64,000 nucleotides of DNA from Sediminibacterium sp. (GCA_030054095.1 JASGCO010000008.1:53721-117720); one strand, 5' to 3'; shown: positions 16,721-26,094, numbered from the stretch's first letter. Notes: generated by a model from the letters alone, not told the origin. Program-made: numbers and translations.

Positions 16721-18943
16721 ATGAAGAAACTATACGTAACGCTTTTTTTTCTTTCCCTTCTGTACTCCACTTTTTTAAAATCCCAGATAACTACGCAAAC
16801 CATTTCCTTTGCTGTTGGTCTGCAAACCATAGCTATACCGCCCTGTGTAGCGCAGGTAACAATAACGTGTTATGGTGCCAGTGGTGCCAATGGACAAACC
16901 GGGCCCAATGGCGCACCGGGAGGAATTGGCGGAAAAGGAGCAATTGTACGCGGCGTGTATGCCGTAACACCAACCGCATCGGTACTCAATATTTTTACAG
17001 GCGGAATGCCAACCGGTACAGTGGGTGGATATAATGGTGGAGGAAATTCACTTACCGGCGGTCCGGGCGGAGGATCAACCGATGTGCGAATCGGAGGTAC
17101 CGTAACGGCTAACCGTGTTATTGTAGCAGGCGGCGGTGGCGGTGGCGGTAATGCCGGCTGTGCTACGGCTACCGTAGGAGGTGGTAATGGTGGTAATGGC
17201 GGCGCAACGCCTAATGGACAAAATGGAGCCAGTATAACTTCCGGTACTGATGTGGCGACAGGAGGTTATGGCGGAGTGGGCCAAACAGCCGGTACGCTTG
17301 TGATCGGATGCACGGGTTTTGGAGGAACAACCGGCGCAACCAACGGATCAAATGCGGGAGTAGGCGGTAATGGCGGTTCTTCTTCATCCACCCTTTGCTG
17401 CTGTTCAGCATCAGTAGGCGGCGGCGGCGGCGGCGGCGGATACCGCGGCGGCGGCGGCGGATCAGCCGGAGCGGTTGGTTCGGCCAGTTGCGTATTATCT
17501 GATAGAGCATCAGGCGGCGGCGGCGCTGCCGGAACTAATTTTTTCGCGGCAGGATTTACCTCAACCGTTGTAAATACCAATGCTGCTAATGGTAATGGTT
17601 TTGTGGTGATCTCATATCAGGTGCTTCCTACACCAACTGTTTCCGTAAACAGTGGCACCGTATGCGAAGGCTCACCTTATACATTCACGCCTTCCGGCGC
17701 ATTTTCGTATGTCTATCAAACCACTACCCCGGTATTTACCCCTACGGCCAGTGGAACATATACCATCGAAGGAAGTAACGGTTATGGTTGCACCAGTGCC
17801 CCGGTAACCGCCACAGTCACGGTTATTCCACGTCCGGTAGTTACTATCAGTAATCCCCCTATTTGTTCCAGTACCCCTTTTATAGCCGTACCTTCCGGCG
17901 CAAACAATTATACCTTCTCTATAGGCCCCACTTCTGTTATCGGGACAACGGCCAACATCCCATCCCCAACCAATACCATGACGCTTAACATTGTGGGATA
18001 TTCAACACTAACAGGATGTACCAGTACAGTATTACCCGTAACGTTTACTGTTATCCCCCGACCAGTTGTTACGGTTAACAGCGGTTCAATATGTCCCGGC
18101 GATTCGTTTACCATAACGCCATCCGGTGCGGTATCCTATACTGTACAAGGTGGTAATTATGTGGTTTCACCTACAATAACCACCAATTACTCAGTTACAG
18201 GAACCGGAACCAATGGATGTGTAAGTTTACCGGCCTACAGTTCAGTTACTATTGCACCATTACCACCGGTAGCAGTTAATTCTGCAAGTATATGTAACGG
18301 AGATGCTGCGGTATTAACGGCATCCGGTGCGGTTTCTTATGTGTGGAGCAATTCACTAACCACTAATTCCATTTCGGTTAGTCCCGTTGTGGCTACTATT
18401 TACTCTGTTACCGGAACCGGAGTAAATGGGTGTATTAAAACGGCCACATCTGCCGTAGTTATTAAACCACTACCAACAGTAACGGCTGTTTCTTCCGCCA
18501 GTTTAATCTGTACAGGACAGAGCGCCGTTATTACGCCTTCCGGAGCGGTTAGTTACAGCATAAGCGGTGGTACATTTACAATAAGTCCCTCGGTCACTTC
18601 CAATTACACCATTACCGGAACAGCGGCCAATGCCTGTAGTAATACAATTGTGTTTACACAAAGTGTAAGCGTATGTGCAGGTATTGATAAGATAGCATAT
18701 ACCGGCCACGAAGTAAAACTGTATCCCAATCCTGTAACAGACAAACTGTATCTGGAAGTAAATGGTGATGCGGATAAAAGAGCAGAGGTTGAAGTGTTAA
18801 ACGTAACGGGCGCTTTACTTTTTAAGTACGAGTTGGTAACTAATCGAACAGAAGTGAATCTTTCCACCTTAGATAAGGGAGTTTATCTTGTTAGAGTCAA
18901 TCATTCAGGTAGCTCTCGGGTATTCAGGATTGTTAAACAGTAG
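16721..18943 (+). CDS. T9SS-secreted glycine-rich (ALK/LTK-like) protein with Ig/PKD-like repeats
   Basis: 740 residues. Signal peptide 1-21. Residues about 25-300 form a glycine-rich domain resembling the ALK/LTK glycine-rich fold (ITCYGASGANG, GGKGAIVRGVY, NVFTGG-like strand, NRVIVAGGGGGGG) with long poly-Gly runs. Residues about 305-650 hold five degenerate repeats of about 70 residues, each with a C-x-G/x-P-S-G-A-x-S-Y core and a terminal NGC motif, like Ig/PKD-type repeats of Bacteroidota surface proteins. The last 75 residues (LYPNPVTDKLYLEV to GVYLVRV...FRIVKQ) are a type A T9SS sorting domain, so the protein is exported by the type IX system and likely anchored or released. Function unknown; adhesin or matrix protein is plausible. 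Confidence 0.88.
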   Translation: MKKLYVTLFFLSLLYSTFLKSQITTQTISFAVGLQTIAIPPCVAQVTITCYGASGANGQTGPNGAPGGIGGKGAIVRGVYAVTPTASVLNIFTGGMPTGTVGGYNGGGNSLTGGPGGGSTDVRIGGTVTANRVIVAGGGGGGGNAGCATATVGGGNGGNGGATPNGQNGASITSGTDVATGGYGGVGQTAGTLVIGCTGFGGTTGATNGSNAGVGGNGGSSSSTLCCCSASVGGGGGGGGYRGGGGGSAGAVGSASCVLSDRASGGGGAAGTNFFAAGFTSTVVNTNAANGNGFVVISYQVLPTPTVSVNSGTVCEGSPYTFTPSGAFSYVYQTTTPVFTPTASGTYTIEGSNGYGCTSAPVTATVTVIPRPVVTISNPPICSSTPFIAVPSGANNYTFSIGPTSVIGTTANIPSPTNTMTLNIVGYSTLTGCTSTVLPVTFTVIPRPVVTVNSGSICPGDSFTITPSGAVSYTVQGGNYVVSPTITTNYSVTGTGTNGCVSLPAYSSVTIAPLPPVAVNSASICNGDAAVLTASGAVSYVWSNSLTTNSISVSPVVATIYSVTGTGVNGCIKTATSAVVIKPLPTVTAVSSASLICTGQSAVITPSGAVSYSISGGTFTISPSVTSNYTITGTAANACSNTIVFTQSVSVCAGIDKIAYTGHEVKLYPNPVTDKLYLEVNGDADKRAEVEVLNVTGALLFKYELVTNRTEVNLSTLDKGVYLVRVNHSGSSRVFRIVKQ
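17417..17460 (+). repeat. GGC trinucleotide runs encoding poly-Gly
   Basis: Two runs of GGC/GCG units (17417-17439 and 17443-17460) separated by a TACC interruption, inside the glycine-rich domain. The codon use is almost purely GGC here, unlike the mixed Gly codons around it, so replication slippage could change the glycine count. Confidence 0.8.
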
Positions 18944-18972
18944 TGTTTTTGACTGATACAGTAGTATTAATT

Positions 18973-19005
18973 AAAAAAGTCCGGTTCACTGAACCGGACT
19001 TTTTT
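18973..19005. terminator. bidirectional rho-independent terminator
   Basis: CCGGTTC (18981-18987), ACT loop, GAACCGG (18991-18997) extended by AGT/ACT and flanked by A6 and T6. It sits between the convergent T9SS cargo gene and fumC and should serve both. Confidence 0.9.
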
Positions 19006-19024
19006 AATTTGCTAATTCTTTCAG

Positions 19025-20422
19025 TTACTTTAAACTGCCAATCATATCTTCTGGTTTTACCCATTCGTTAAATTGCTCGTTGGTCAGATAACCCAGTTCC
19101 AGCGCGGCTTCACGAAGGGTTTTGTTCCCTTTGTGCGCGGTTTTGGCAATTTTGGCCGCTTTTTCGTAGCCAATATGAGGGTTCAACGCTGTAACAAGCA
19201 TTAAGCTGTTTTCCAGATGTTTTTTAATTTCCGGTAAATTGGCCTCAATGCCATCGCTGCATTTTTCGGTAAAACTTACACACGCGTCACCTATTAAGCG
19301 GGCACTTTGCAGTACGTTGGCGGCAATGAGTGGTTTAAACACATTTAATTCAAAGTGTCCCATGCTACCACCTACGCTAACAGCTACATCGTTCCCGATT
19401 ACCTGAGCACACACCATGGTTAAGGCTTCTGGTTGGGTCGGATTTACTTTCCCCGGCATAATAGAACTTCCCGGTTCGTTATCAGGAATAACAATTTCAC
19501 CAATCCCACAACGAGGCCCTGATGATAACATACGCACATCATTGGCAATTTTCATTAATGCCACAGCACTGCGTTTTAGCGCGCCACTTAGTTCTACCAT
19601 CGCGTCGTGCGCAGCTAAGGCTTCAAATTTATTAGGAGCAGTTACAAACGGTAAACCGGTAAGTTCCGCTATTTTTTTAGCTACCAATACATCGTACCCT
19701 TTAGGGGTATTTAACCCGGTACCTACCGCGGTTCCACCCAAAGCTAATTCTTTAACGGCTTCCAGGGCGTTTTTAATAGCGCGCATACTCATGTCAATTT
19801 GTTGCACATACCCGCTAAACTCTTGTCCAAGGCTTAGGGGAGTGGCATCCATAAAATGCGTACGGCCGGTTTTAATAATGTCTTTAAACGCTACCGCTTT
19901 TTTGTGCAGACTGTCGCGCAGGCGTTGCATGCCAGGAAGGGTAATTTCAACAACTTGTTTATACGCGGCAATGTGCATAGCAGTAGGGTACGTATCGTTA
20001 CTACTTTGCGATTTGTTTACATCATCATTCGGGTGAAGCGCTTTTACTTCATCTGTTAATTGTCCGCCATTCATTACGTGCGCACGGTAGGCAATTACCT
20101 CATTGGCATTCATGTTACTTTGTGTGCCCGATCCGGTTTGCCATATCACCAAAGGGAATTGCGCATCCAGTTGCCCCGCAATGATCTCGTCACAAGCTTT
20201 GGCAATTAAGTCGCATTTTTCCTTATTAAGTACACCCAGTTCATGATTGGCTAAAGCAGCCGCTTTTTTAAGATAGCCAAAAGCATAAATAACTTCTTTA
20301 GGCATACTGGCTTCGGGACCTATTTTAAAATTGTTACGGGACCGTTCGGTTTGTGCTCCCCAATATACGTGAGCAGGTACTTTTACCTCACCCATTGTAT
20401 CTTTTTCAATTCTGAATTCCAT
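19025..20422 (-). CDS. fumC: class II fumarate hydratase
   Basis: 465 residues; converts fumarate and malate in the TCA cycle, iron-free tetramer. Signature [11 protein letters not shown] at 318-328 (catalytic Ser 320) and the general base region GRTHFMDA (His189) are intact, as are [14 protein letters not shown] (96-109). Length and all motifs fit FumC and not aspartase, argininosuccinate lyase or adenylosuccinate lyase. Single gene with its own promoter box upstream. Confidence 0.97.
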   Translation of the reverse strand: MEFRIEKDTMGEVKVPAHVYWGAQTERSRNNFKIGPEASMPKEVIYAFGYLKKAAALANHELGVLNKEKCDLIAKACDEIIAGQLDAQFPLVIWQTGSGTQSNMNANEVIAYRAHVMNGGQLTDEVKALHPNDDVNKSQSSNDTYPTAMHIAAYKQVVEITLPGMQRLRDSLHKKAVAFKDIIKTGRTHFMDATPLSLGQEFSGYVQQIDMSMRAIKNALEAVKELALGGTAVGTGLNTPKGYDVLVAKKIAELTGLPFVTAPNKFEALAAHDAMVELSGALKRSAVALMKIANDVRMLSSGPRCGIGEIVIPDNEPGSSIMPGKVNPTQPEALTMVCAQVIGNDVAVSVGGSMGHFELNVFKPLIAANVLQSARLIGDACVSFTEKCSDGIEANLPEIKKHLENSLMLVTALNPHIGYEKAAKIAKTAHKGNKTLREAALELGYLTNEQFNEWVKPEDMIGSLK

Positions 20423-20439
20423 ACTGTTTAATTTGAGGG

Positions 20440-20447
20440 CAAATTTA
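20440..20447 (-). promoter_or_regulatory. fumC -7 promoter element
   Basis: On the minus strand TAAATTTG is an exact TAnnTTTG match 17 bp upstream of the fumC start. A CTG at 17-bp spacing is the nearest to a -33 TTG. Short leader expected. Confidence 0.5.
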
Positions 20448-20546
20448 AAGGAATCGCCTTAATGCAGTACTGTTTTATTTCAACAAATCCTTAACTTTAG
20501 GCAACAAACCAACAGGTTTGTCGTGATCTTTATCATACTGTAAATT

Positions 20547-21386
20547 ATGAATGTATTTGAAGGATTTGCAAGAGGTTTCGGAAATTGTTTCCGCGCCTTT
20601 TCGATTATTTTTGACAAGGGACTTTGGCCGTTTCTGATTTACCCCCTTATTCTCTGGGTATTAACTATTATATTGAGTTTGTTAGGGGTGGCCATGCTGG
20701 CCGATTATTTATCCGGATATCTTAATGGCTTGTTACAATTTGATAGTATCCCCGAAACTGGTCATTGGTTGTCATTTGCACGGCCGTTTTTAATTGCTAA
20801 AACCGGAATTTTACTGGCCTGGGTAATAAAAATTTTATTTTGGTTTGTGAGCAGTATTTTCAGTAAGTATATCTTATTGATATTGCTTTCACCTTTATTT
20901 GCTTTGTTGAGCGAAAAGGCGGATGAAAAGCTCACCGGTCAGTCGTTTCCGTTTAATTTCGGACAATTGATTAAAGACGTAGGGCGTGGTATAGTGATCA
21001 GTTTACGTAATATGTTGCTGGAATATTTTTTTACATTTATTTGTTTTGTAGCTACTTTATTTTTTGCCCCGCTGGGATTGGTAACCGCCGTTTTTTTACC
21101 ATTATTAAGCGCATATTATGTTGGGTTTGCGATGCTGGATTACAGTTGCGAGCGTTACCGTTTTGGCATAGGACAAAGTATCCGGTTTATTAAATCGAAT
21201 AAAGGGTATGCTATTGGTATTGGTTTGGTGTATAATCTATTTATGATGCTGCCATTCTTTGTGGGTGATTTACTGGGACTCATGTTTGGTCCGGCATTGG
21301 CTGTTGTTGGTGCCACCATTAGTTTTATAGAAATAAAAAAACGGATGGAATCAGGATCTGCTCCGGTTAACCCCCAAACTACTTAA
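20547..21386 (+). CDS. EI24/CysZ-like integral membrane protein
   Basis: 279 residues with about five to six hydrophobic segments and the EI24/CysZ landmarks: FARGFGNCFRAFSIIFDKGLWPFLIYP at the N-terminus and YYVGFAMLDYSCERYRF later. CysZ is a sulfate channel in E. coli; in Bacteroidota the family role is unproven. It precedes ung by 13 bp, so they may share a transcript. Confidence 0.85.
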   Translation: MNVFEGFARGFGNCFRAFSIIFDKGLWPFLIYPLILWVLTIILSLLGVAMLADYLSGYLNGLLQFDSIPETGHWLSFARPFLIAKTGILLAWVIKILFWFVSSIFSKYILLILLSPLFALLSEKADEKLTGQSFPFNFGQLIKDVGRGIVISLRNMLLEYFFTFICFVATLFFAPLGLVTAVFLPLLSAYYVGFAMLDYSCERYRFGIGQSIRFIKSNKGYAIGIGLVYNLFMMLPFFVGDLLGLMFGPALAVVGATISFIEIKKRMESGSAPVNPQTT

Positions 21387-21399
21387 TCTTAAATTCATT

Positions 21400-22065
21400 A
21401 TGCAGGTTACAATTCATCCTTCCTGGAAATCCTTATTAAATGACGAATTTGATAAGCCTTACTTTAAAACATTGGTTGAATTTGTAAAGGAAGAGTACAA
21501 AACGCGACGGTGTTACCCTAAAGGAACACAGATTTTTTCGGCGTTCGATTATTGTAGTTTTGAAGACGTAAAGGTCGTTGTTATTGGCCAGGATCCATAC
21601 CACGGGCAGGGGCAAGCTAACGGTTTGTGTTTCTCGGTAAATGATGGTGTTCCTTTTCCACCCTCGCTCATTAATATTTTTAAGGAAATAGAAAGTGATT
21701 TGGGAATCCCGGTTCCAATCACCGGAAATCTGGAACGTTGGGCGCATCAGGGGGTATTATTGCTTAATGCTACCTTAACTGTAAGAGAAAACGAAGCCGG
21801 GAGTCATCAAAACAAAGGATGGGAAACCTTTACCGATGCGATCATTCAACAGGTATCTGAAAAAAAAGAAAATGTAGTGTTTTTATTGTGGGGCGGGTTT
21901 GCAAAAAAGAAGGGAACCAGAATTGACAGAACCAAACATTGTGTGCTGGAAACCGGCCACCCTTCACCACTAAGTGCCAACCGGGGTTTATGGTTTGGTA
22001 ATAAACACTTCAGTAAAGCCAACGCATTTTTAAGAAATAAAGGATTACAGGAAATCAGTTGGTAA
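21400..22065 (+). CDS. ung: uracil-DNA glycosylase
   Basis: 221 residues of family-1 UDG, removing uracil from DNA at the start of base-excision repair. The water-activating motif GQDPYHG holds Asp65; the Leu-intercalation/His motif GHPSPLS has His187. The uracil pocket segment ANGLCFSV is intact. Full family length, no signal peptide. The convergent GIN-domain gene ends one base after its stop. Confidence 0.97.
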   Translation: MQVTIHPSWKSLLNDEFDKPYFKTLVEFVKEEYKTRRCYPKGTQIFSAFDYCSFEDVKVVVIGQDPYHGQGQANGLCFSVNDGVPFPPSLINIFKEIESDLGIPVPITGNLERWAHQGVLLLNATLTVRENEAGSHQNKGWETFTDAIIQQVSEKKENVVFLLWGGFAKKKGTRIDRTKHCVLETGHPSPLSANRGLWFGNKHFSKANAFLRNKGLQEISW

Positions 22066-22066
22066 C

Positions 22067-22813
22067 TTACTTTTTATACGCTTTTCCTTTTACTTTAGGA
22101 TCGGTATAGTTTAAAGTGGTTTTCGGGTCGCCGGTATAATAAATATTACCTTTCGACCATAAACGGTATTCAAATAAATTCGCATTTCCAAGTGAAAGGT
22201 AGCAATGACCTTCGCTATGCGATTCTGCAAACGCCCAGTTTTTCACTTCCATATTTTCACCGTACAGGTAATTATTACCATTTAAAAATACGCTTAACCG
22301 GTTGGTGGTTCCATTCAGGTAAATATCCCCATTGCCATGCGATCCGGTAATGACATACTCAAAATTTCCATAAATGCGTATAACGCCCGGACTAAAAGCC
22401 TTGGCTTCAATTGTATCGGCCGCGCTGCCATTATAAAACACCACTGTATTACTACCTTTATTCTCGAGGTAAGTTAGTTTAGGTAAAATGACTTTTACTT
22501 TGTTACGACGTTTATAGCCTCTCACAATATTGCATTTGCTGGTATTACTGATGTAGAGGGCATTATCTTTTACCTCTGTTTTAATATTGTTGATCAGATG
22601 CTCTCCGGTACTTACAATTACTTTATAGGTGTTTCCTTCTTCGATGGTAACATCTACTTTATCTTTTATGTAAACGATGCGGAACGGGTCGGGATACCTT
22701 TCCTGATTAACTTCTTTTCCATTGCCTATAAAACAATCAAAAGCATGTTCCTTGGTGCAGGAACTTTGAACAAAGGCCAATGCTAAAAGGATATAAAGCT
22801 GTAGTGCCTTCAT
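22067..22813 (-). CDS. GIN-domain (DUF2807-like) lipoprotein
   Basis: 248 residues, lipobox QSSC (Cys19). The body is a parallel beta-helix-like run of short strands (IKTEVKDNALYISNT, KVKVILPKLTYLENKGSNTVV, GVIRIYGNFEYVITGSHGNGDIYLNG) typical of the putative auto-transporter adhesin head GIN domain, DUF2807. These are common in Bacteroidota and lack a defined function. It overlaps the PagL-like gene upstream by ATGA, so the two are co-translated. Confidence 0.8.
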   Translation of the reverse strand: MKALQLYILLALAFVQSSCTKEHAFDCFIGNGKEVNQERYPDPFRIVYIKDKVDVTIEEGNTYKVIVSTGEHLINNIKTEVKDNALYISNTSKCNIVRGYKRRNKVKVILPKLTYLENKGSNTVVFYNGSAADTIEAKAFSPGVIRIYGNFEYVITGSHGNGDIYLNGTTNRLSVFLNGNNYLYGENMEVKNWAFAESHSEGHCYLSLGNANLFEYRLWSKGNIYYTGDPKTTLNYTDPKVKGKAYKK

Positions 22814-23952
22814 TTGTATTGTCCCTTTCCTAAGCCCCAGCGATACCCTACACCAAATTCAAACGCGTAGGCAACTGCCCAATGTGTCCGCAAATTAACT
22901 AAACCCATTATGCCTTTTGGGTGCAGGTACCTTACGCCAATACGATGAAAAAAAGAACCGTCACCTCCATAAGGATTTCGCAAATAATACCCGAGTTCAA
23001 CAGGGAAACTAATGTGTCCCAGATTATACGCGTAACACAATTTAGGACCACCACGAAGGATATCAGCCATTGTGTTGGAGGGTAAGCCATCGTGTTTCAG
23101 GTCTTCAATCATATTCTCGTCGTAAAACACATCACATCCGATTCCGAATTTGTGCGTGTTCCGTTTATTCCGGTAATACCCGAACGAAAAAGTATTGGTA
23201 ATTAGTTTTTTGTCGAGTGAAGGTTCCCGGTCATTTAATCCGATAGAATTCCATACAAAGATCTCATTTTTAGAAGTGCGTGCCTGGTTTAAACTATCTG
23301 GCTGTAAGTATTCTGTTTGACGTTTACTTACAGGTGAGGCCGAAAAGTGTAACGCTAGATTAATACAACCAACATTTAAACCCAGATTCGGTGTTTTCAT
23401 TTTAGCATTACTGGTATGTGTAAAACTAAAACCGGGTTCAAAACGGAGTGATGGATTCAGCTTAAATTGCCAGAACCATTTGAACTGCACGTAAGAGTTA
23501 AAATGACTGCCTATTGCAATATTTTTGTGATTGGTTTCCGCATCGAACTTTTTATTGAGATAGGCGAGTCCCCAACACAGACGCATTACCAAACGCGACG
23601 GCTTTATTTTTTTGTTAAGCGGTATTTCCGCAAAGGGAGCAACACTAAAACAATAGCCCAATTCTCTGGGGTTTTTAAAATCAATGACATTAAGAGATAT
23701 TCCCAGATCGGGGAAATTGTTTTCGTGATGCCACTGTTTAATGCCCGTTGTAGGTTTTATAAGGCAAACCTCATACATTGACGGGTACCCATGAACCAAA
23801 TGCCCAATGGTACTGCGGTGTTCAAGAATGACACCCTGATTAAACGCGGTTTTTAAATGCCATTCCGGTGAAGAAAAAATGCCATTTTGTGCATGCAGTC
23901 CTAAGCTACCTGAAAGGATCAATACAAAACGAAGTATTGTTTTTGCAAACAT
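22810..23952 (-). CDS. PagL-like acyloxyacyl hydrolase (lipid A deacylase)
   Basis: 380 residues, signal peptide ending GLHAQ. The PagL-like catalytic pair is visible as FTHTSNAKMKTPN with His179 and Ser181, matching the H-x-S-N of lipid A 3-O-deacylase. Terminal segment rich in aromatic strands (FEFGVGYRWGLGKG) fits an outer-membrane barrel. The Bacteroidota acyloxyacyl-hydrolase form has about this length, longer than PagL (about 170). Likely trims acyl chains from lipid A in the outer membrane. Followed by the GIN lipoprotein with ATGA overlap. Confidence 0.85.
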   Translation of the reverse strand: MFAKTILRFVLILSGSLGLHAQNGIFSSPEWHLKTAFNQGVILEHRSTIGHLVHGYPSMYEVCLIKPTTGIKQWHHENNFPDLGISLNVIDFKNPRELGYCFSVAPFAEIPLNKKIKPSRLVMRLCWGLAYLNKKFDAETNHKNIAIGSHFNSYVQFKWFWQFKLNPSLRFEPGFSFTHTSNAKMKTPNLGLNVGCINLALHFSASPVSKRQTEYLQPDSLNQARTSKNEIFVWNSIGLNDREPSLDKKLITNTFSFGYYRNKRNTHKFGIGCDVFYDENMIEDLKHDGLPSNTMADILRGGPKLCYAYNLGHISFPVELGYYLRNPYGGDGSFFHRIGVRYLHPKGIMGLVNLRTHWAVAYAFEFGVGYRWGLGKGQYK

Positions 23953-23989
23953 GCTGCTTTAGGGGGTAAAGATAAAGGTAAGGTAGCGG

Positions 23990-24550
23990 TTAAACCGTCA
24001 TAATTTCCTTTTCTTTTTGTTCGATGTGCTTATCGGTTTTAGCTACGTACTGATCAGTAAGATTCTGGATCTTGGTTTCAGCATCTTTAGCTTCATCTTG
24101 CGGCAACCCGTCTTTCTGTAGTTTCTTGATATGTTCCATTGCTTCTTTACGCGAATTGCGGATACCTACTTTGGCATCTTCACCAACCCCTTTAGCGTTT
24201 TTGGTTAATTCGCGGCGGCGTTCCTCTGTTAAAGGCGGAACAGTAATGCGGATAATAACCCCGTCGTTTTGAGGGTTAAATCCCAGATTAGCCATTTGTA
24301 TGGCTTTTTCGATGGGAGTTAACATGCTTTTATCCCAGGGTTGTATAATAATGGTACGGGCGTCTTGTGTATTAATGCTGGCGGCGTTATTAATGGGGGC
24401 TTTTGAACCATAAAAATCTACCATCACATTGTCAAGAATGCTAGGATTGGCTTTACCGGCACGAATTTTTGTTAATTCTACTTCCAGATGGTTTAACGCT
24501 TTATCCATTGCCGCTTTGGCCTGATTAATAACTGTAGAAACGTCGCTCAT
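23990..24550 (-). CDS. frr: ribosome recycling factor
   Basis: 186 residues of classical RRF, which with EF-G splits the post-termination ribosome. The motifs RAGKANPSILDNV, IQPWDKSML, NDGVIIRITVPPLTEERRREL and VRNSRKEA-like GIRNSRKEAMEHIKK are intact. Usually pyrH lies upstream, but here a PRiA4-ORF3-like gene does. A perfect -7 box sits just upstream. Confidence 0.97.
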   Translation of the reverse strand: MSDVSTVINQAKAAMDKALNHLEVELTKIRAGKANPSILDNVMVDFYGSKAPINNAASINTQDARTIIIQPWDKSMLTPIEKAIQMANLGFNPQNDGVIIRITVPPLTEERRRELTKNAKGVGEDAKVGIRNSRKEAMEHIKKLQKDGLPQDEAKDAETKIQNLTDQYVAKTDKHIEQKEKEIMTV

Positions 24551-24566
24551 GTTTAAAAATTTTAGA

Positions 24567-24574
24567 CAAAAATA
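24567..24574 (-). promoter_or_regulatory. frr -7 promoter element
   Basis: On the minus strand TATTTTTG is an exact TAnnTTTG match 16 bp upstream of the frr start. A TTC sits at 19-bp spacing where TTG is expected. Confidence 0.5.
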
Positions 24575-24610
24575 CTATTTTTTTTCTCCTGCCGAACAGG
24601 GAGGTGTTGT

Positions 24611-24625
24611 GAGGCTGAAAGCCTC
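24611..24625. terminator. hairpin downstream of the PRiA4-ORF3-like gene
   Basis: GAGGCT-GAA-AGCCTC is a perfect 6-bp stem with a 3-nt loop between the PRiA4-like gene and frr; an overlapping alternative AGCCT-CTT-AGGCT is also possible. No T-run follows on the minus strand, so termination would be weak. Confidence 0.35.
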
Positions 24626-24638
24626 TTAGGCTATAGGT

Positions 24639-25328
24639 TTAATCCTCATCGTTGTATGAACCACCATATTCGCTGCCATACTCATCCTCCTGATCTTCTC
24701 CCATATCATTCTCTTCCTCGGAGGCGCTTTCCTCATCCCGTTCTTCCCCTTCCAGCGATTCGAGATCTTCTTCCTCCACTCCTTCTTCGCTACCTATCGA
24801 TTTATATATCTCAGAGTCATCTACTTCCGGATCATTCAGTAAACCGGCCATGGCCAGATCCGGACTTAATTCGTCTTTGGCCATATTGGTTTGCTTATAT
24901 TGTTTAGGGGCAGTACCTACAGTACGCACGCACGCCGGGTAGGTTAACTTGGGATCTTCCTGAGCAATTTTAAGCATTTCGATTAAAAAACTCCATTGCA
25001 CTTTGGGATCAAATACATACACAAAACGCTGATGGGGCTGCTCTATTAGCCTGGAAATTTTCACTTCCGACATAAGCTTTTTAGGCGTGGCTTTTAAACG
25101 TATTTCTTCCTCATCCAGTTCAAGATCCTGCTTACGGAGAGTTACCTCATCGCCTTTACGCCAGTAATCATCGCTTGTAAAAAAAGAGGCAGCGTGCAAT
25201 CCATCGAACTTAAAAGCCTGTTGAATGCAATCATGGAAATTTTCAAAAGTTTGAGAAGCTTTTATATCAATATCCCGGAAAATATCTTCGTTTTCTTCCA
25301 GGCAAACTCTGAATCGGTAAATGGCCAT
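24639..25328 (-). CDS. plasmid pRiA4b ORF-3-like protein with acidic tail
   Basis: 229 residues. The first 130 match the pRiA4b ORF-3 / IS1096 TnpR-passenger fold (YRFRVCLEENEDIFRDIDIKASQTFENFHDCIQQAFKFDG). A highly acidic, Glu/Asp/Ser-rich tail occupies about 165-229. Despite the name, Bacteroidota carry this gene as a chromosomal fixture and no transposase is near. Starts 10 bp after the glycosyltransferase gene upstream, so likely co-transcribed. Function unknown. Confidence 0.85.
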   Translation of the reverse strand: MAIYRFRVCLEENEDIFRDIDIKASQTFENFHDCIQQAFKFDGLHAASFFTSDDYWRKGDEVTLRKQDLELDEEEIRLKATPKKLMSEVKISRLIEQPHQRFVYVFDPKVQWSFLIEMLKIAQEDPKLTYPACVRTVGTAPKQYKQTNMAKDELSPDLAMAGLLNDPEVDDSEIYKSIGSEEGVEEEDLESLEGEERDEESASEEENDMGEDQEDEYGSEYGGSYNDED

Positions 25329-25338
25329 TGGAACCCGC

Positions 25339-26085
25339 TTATTTTGTTTTATAAATTTCTGACTTCATTAACCCAATCCGGTTAAAAAAATGAACAAAAG
25401 AGGTACCCAACACGCCTAAACCGTATTTCATACTCCGGCGGAAATTAATAGAGCTGGCTTCCGGGAAGTATTTGGTAGGGCAGGTTACTTCCGCAATTTC
25501 AAATCCGGCATAAAATATTTGCGAAATCATTTGATTATCAAATACAAAATCATCGCTGTTGGCATGGTAATTGATTTTTTCGAGTACAACTTTCGAAAAA
25601 GCTCTGTAACCGGTATGGTATTCTGATAATTTCTGGTTAATAAGTACGTTTTGCGAAAAGGTCAAACAACGGTTAAAAATGTATTTATACATAGGCATTC
25701 CGCCCTTAAGGGCGCCTTTACCAAGAATCCGTGATCCAAAGGCTACAGGGTAAAGATCGTTAGCTATCAGGTAGCTTAAACTGTGGATCAATTTAGGGGT
25801 GTACTGATAATCCGGGTGTAGCATAATGACAATATCGGCCCCTAATTTAAGGGCTGTGTCATAACAGGTTTTCTGGTTCCCGCCGTATCCTTTGTTTTTT
25901 TCATGTTTAACAACATGTTTAATACCAATTTGATGAGCAACCTCTACGGTATTGTCTTTACTGCAGTCGTCCACCAAAACCACATCATCTACTATATCAA
26001 AAGGAATTTCCTTGTAAGTTTTCTCAAGCGTTAAAGCTGCGTTATAAGCGGGCAGAACAGCAATTATTTTTTTTCCGTTTATCAT
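25339..26085 (-). CDS. family 2 glycosyltransferase (dolichol-phosphate mannosyltransferase-like)
   Basis: 248 residues, GT-A fold: IIAVLPAYNAALTLEKTYKEIP, the nucleotide-binding VLVDDCSKDNT, and the acidic MLHPDYQY in the DxD position. Similar to short GT2 enzymes that move a sugar from a nucleotide donor to a lipid carrier or glycan. No transmembrane anchor is evident apart from a C-terminal amphipathic stretch. It leads a two-gene unit with the PRiA4-like gene. Donor and acceptor are not readable. Confidence 0.9.
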   Translation of the reverse strand: MINGKKIIAVLPAYNAALTLEKTYKEIPFDIVDDVVLVDDCSKDNTVEVAHQIGIKHVVKHEKNKGYGGNQKTCYDTALKLGADIVIMLHPDYQYTPKLIHSLSYLIANDLYPVAFGSRILGKGALKGGMPMYKYIFNRCLTFSQNVLINQKLSEYHTGYRAFSKVVLEKINYHANSDDFVFDNQMISQIFYAGFEIAEVTCPTKYFPEASSINFRRSMKYGLGVLGTSFVHFFNRIGLMKSEIYKTK

Positions 26086-26094
26086 AAATTCTTA

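Noticed and set aside
17417..17460. Short regular repeats that could suggest a CRISPR array
   Set aside because: Units are in-frame 3-base GGC codons with no spacer; no cas gene in the window.
17211..17580. Arg- and Pro-rich open frames on the minus strand in the glycine-rich gene
   Set aside because: They arise from the complement of GGC/GGN runs encoding poly-Gly; low-complexity shadows.
19416..20036. 206-codon open frame on the plus strand inside fumC
   Set aside because: It is exactly antisense to the strongly conserved fumarase, has no recognisable domain and no promoter; a shadow frame.
24639..25328. Insertion sequence, because the family is called IS1096 TnpR passenger
   Set aside because: No transposase, terminal repeats or target duplication nearby; sits among core genes.
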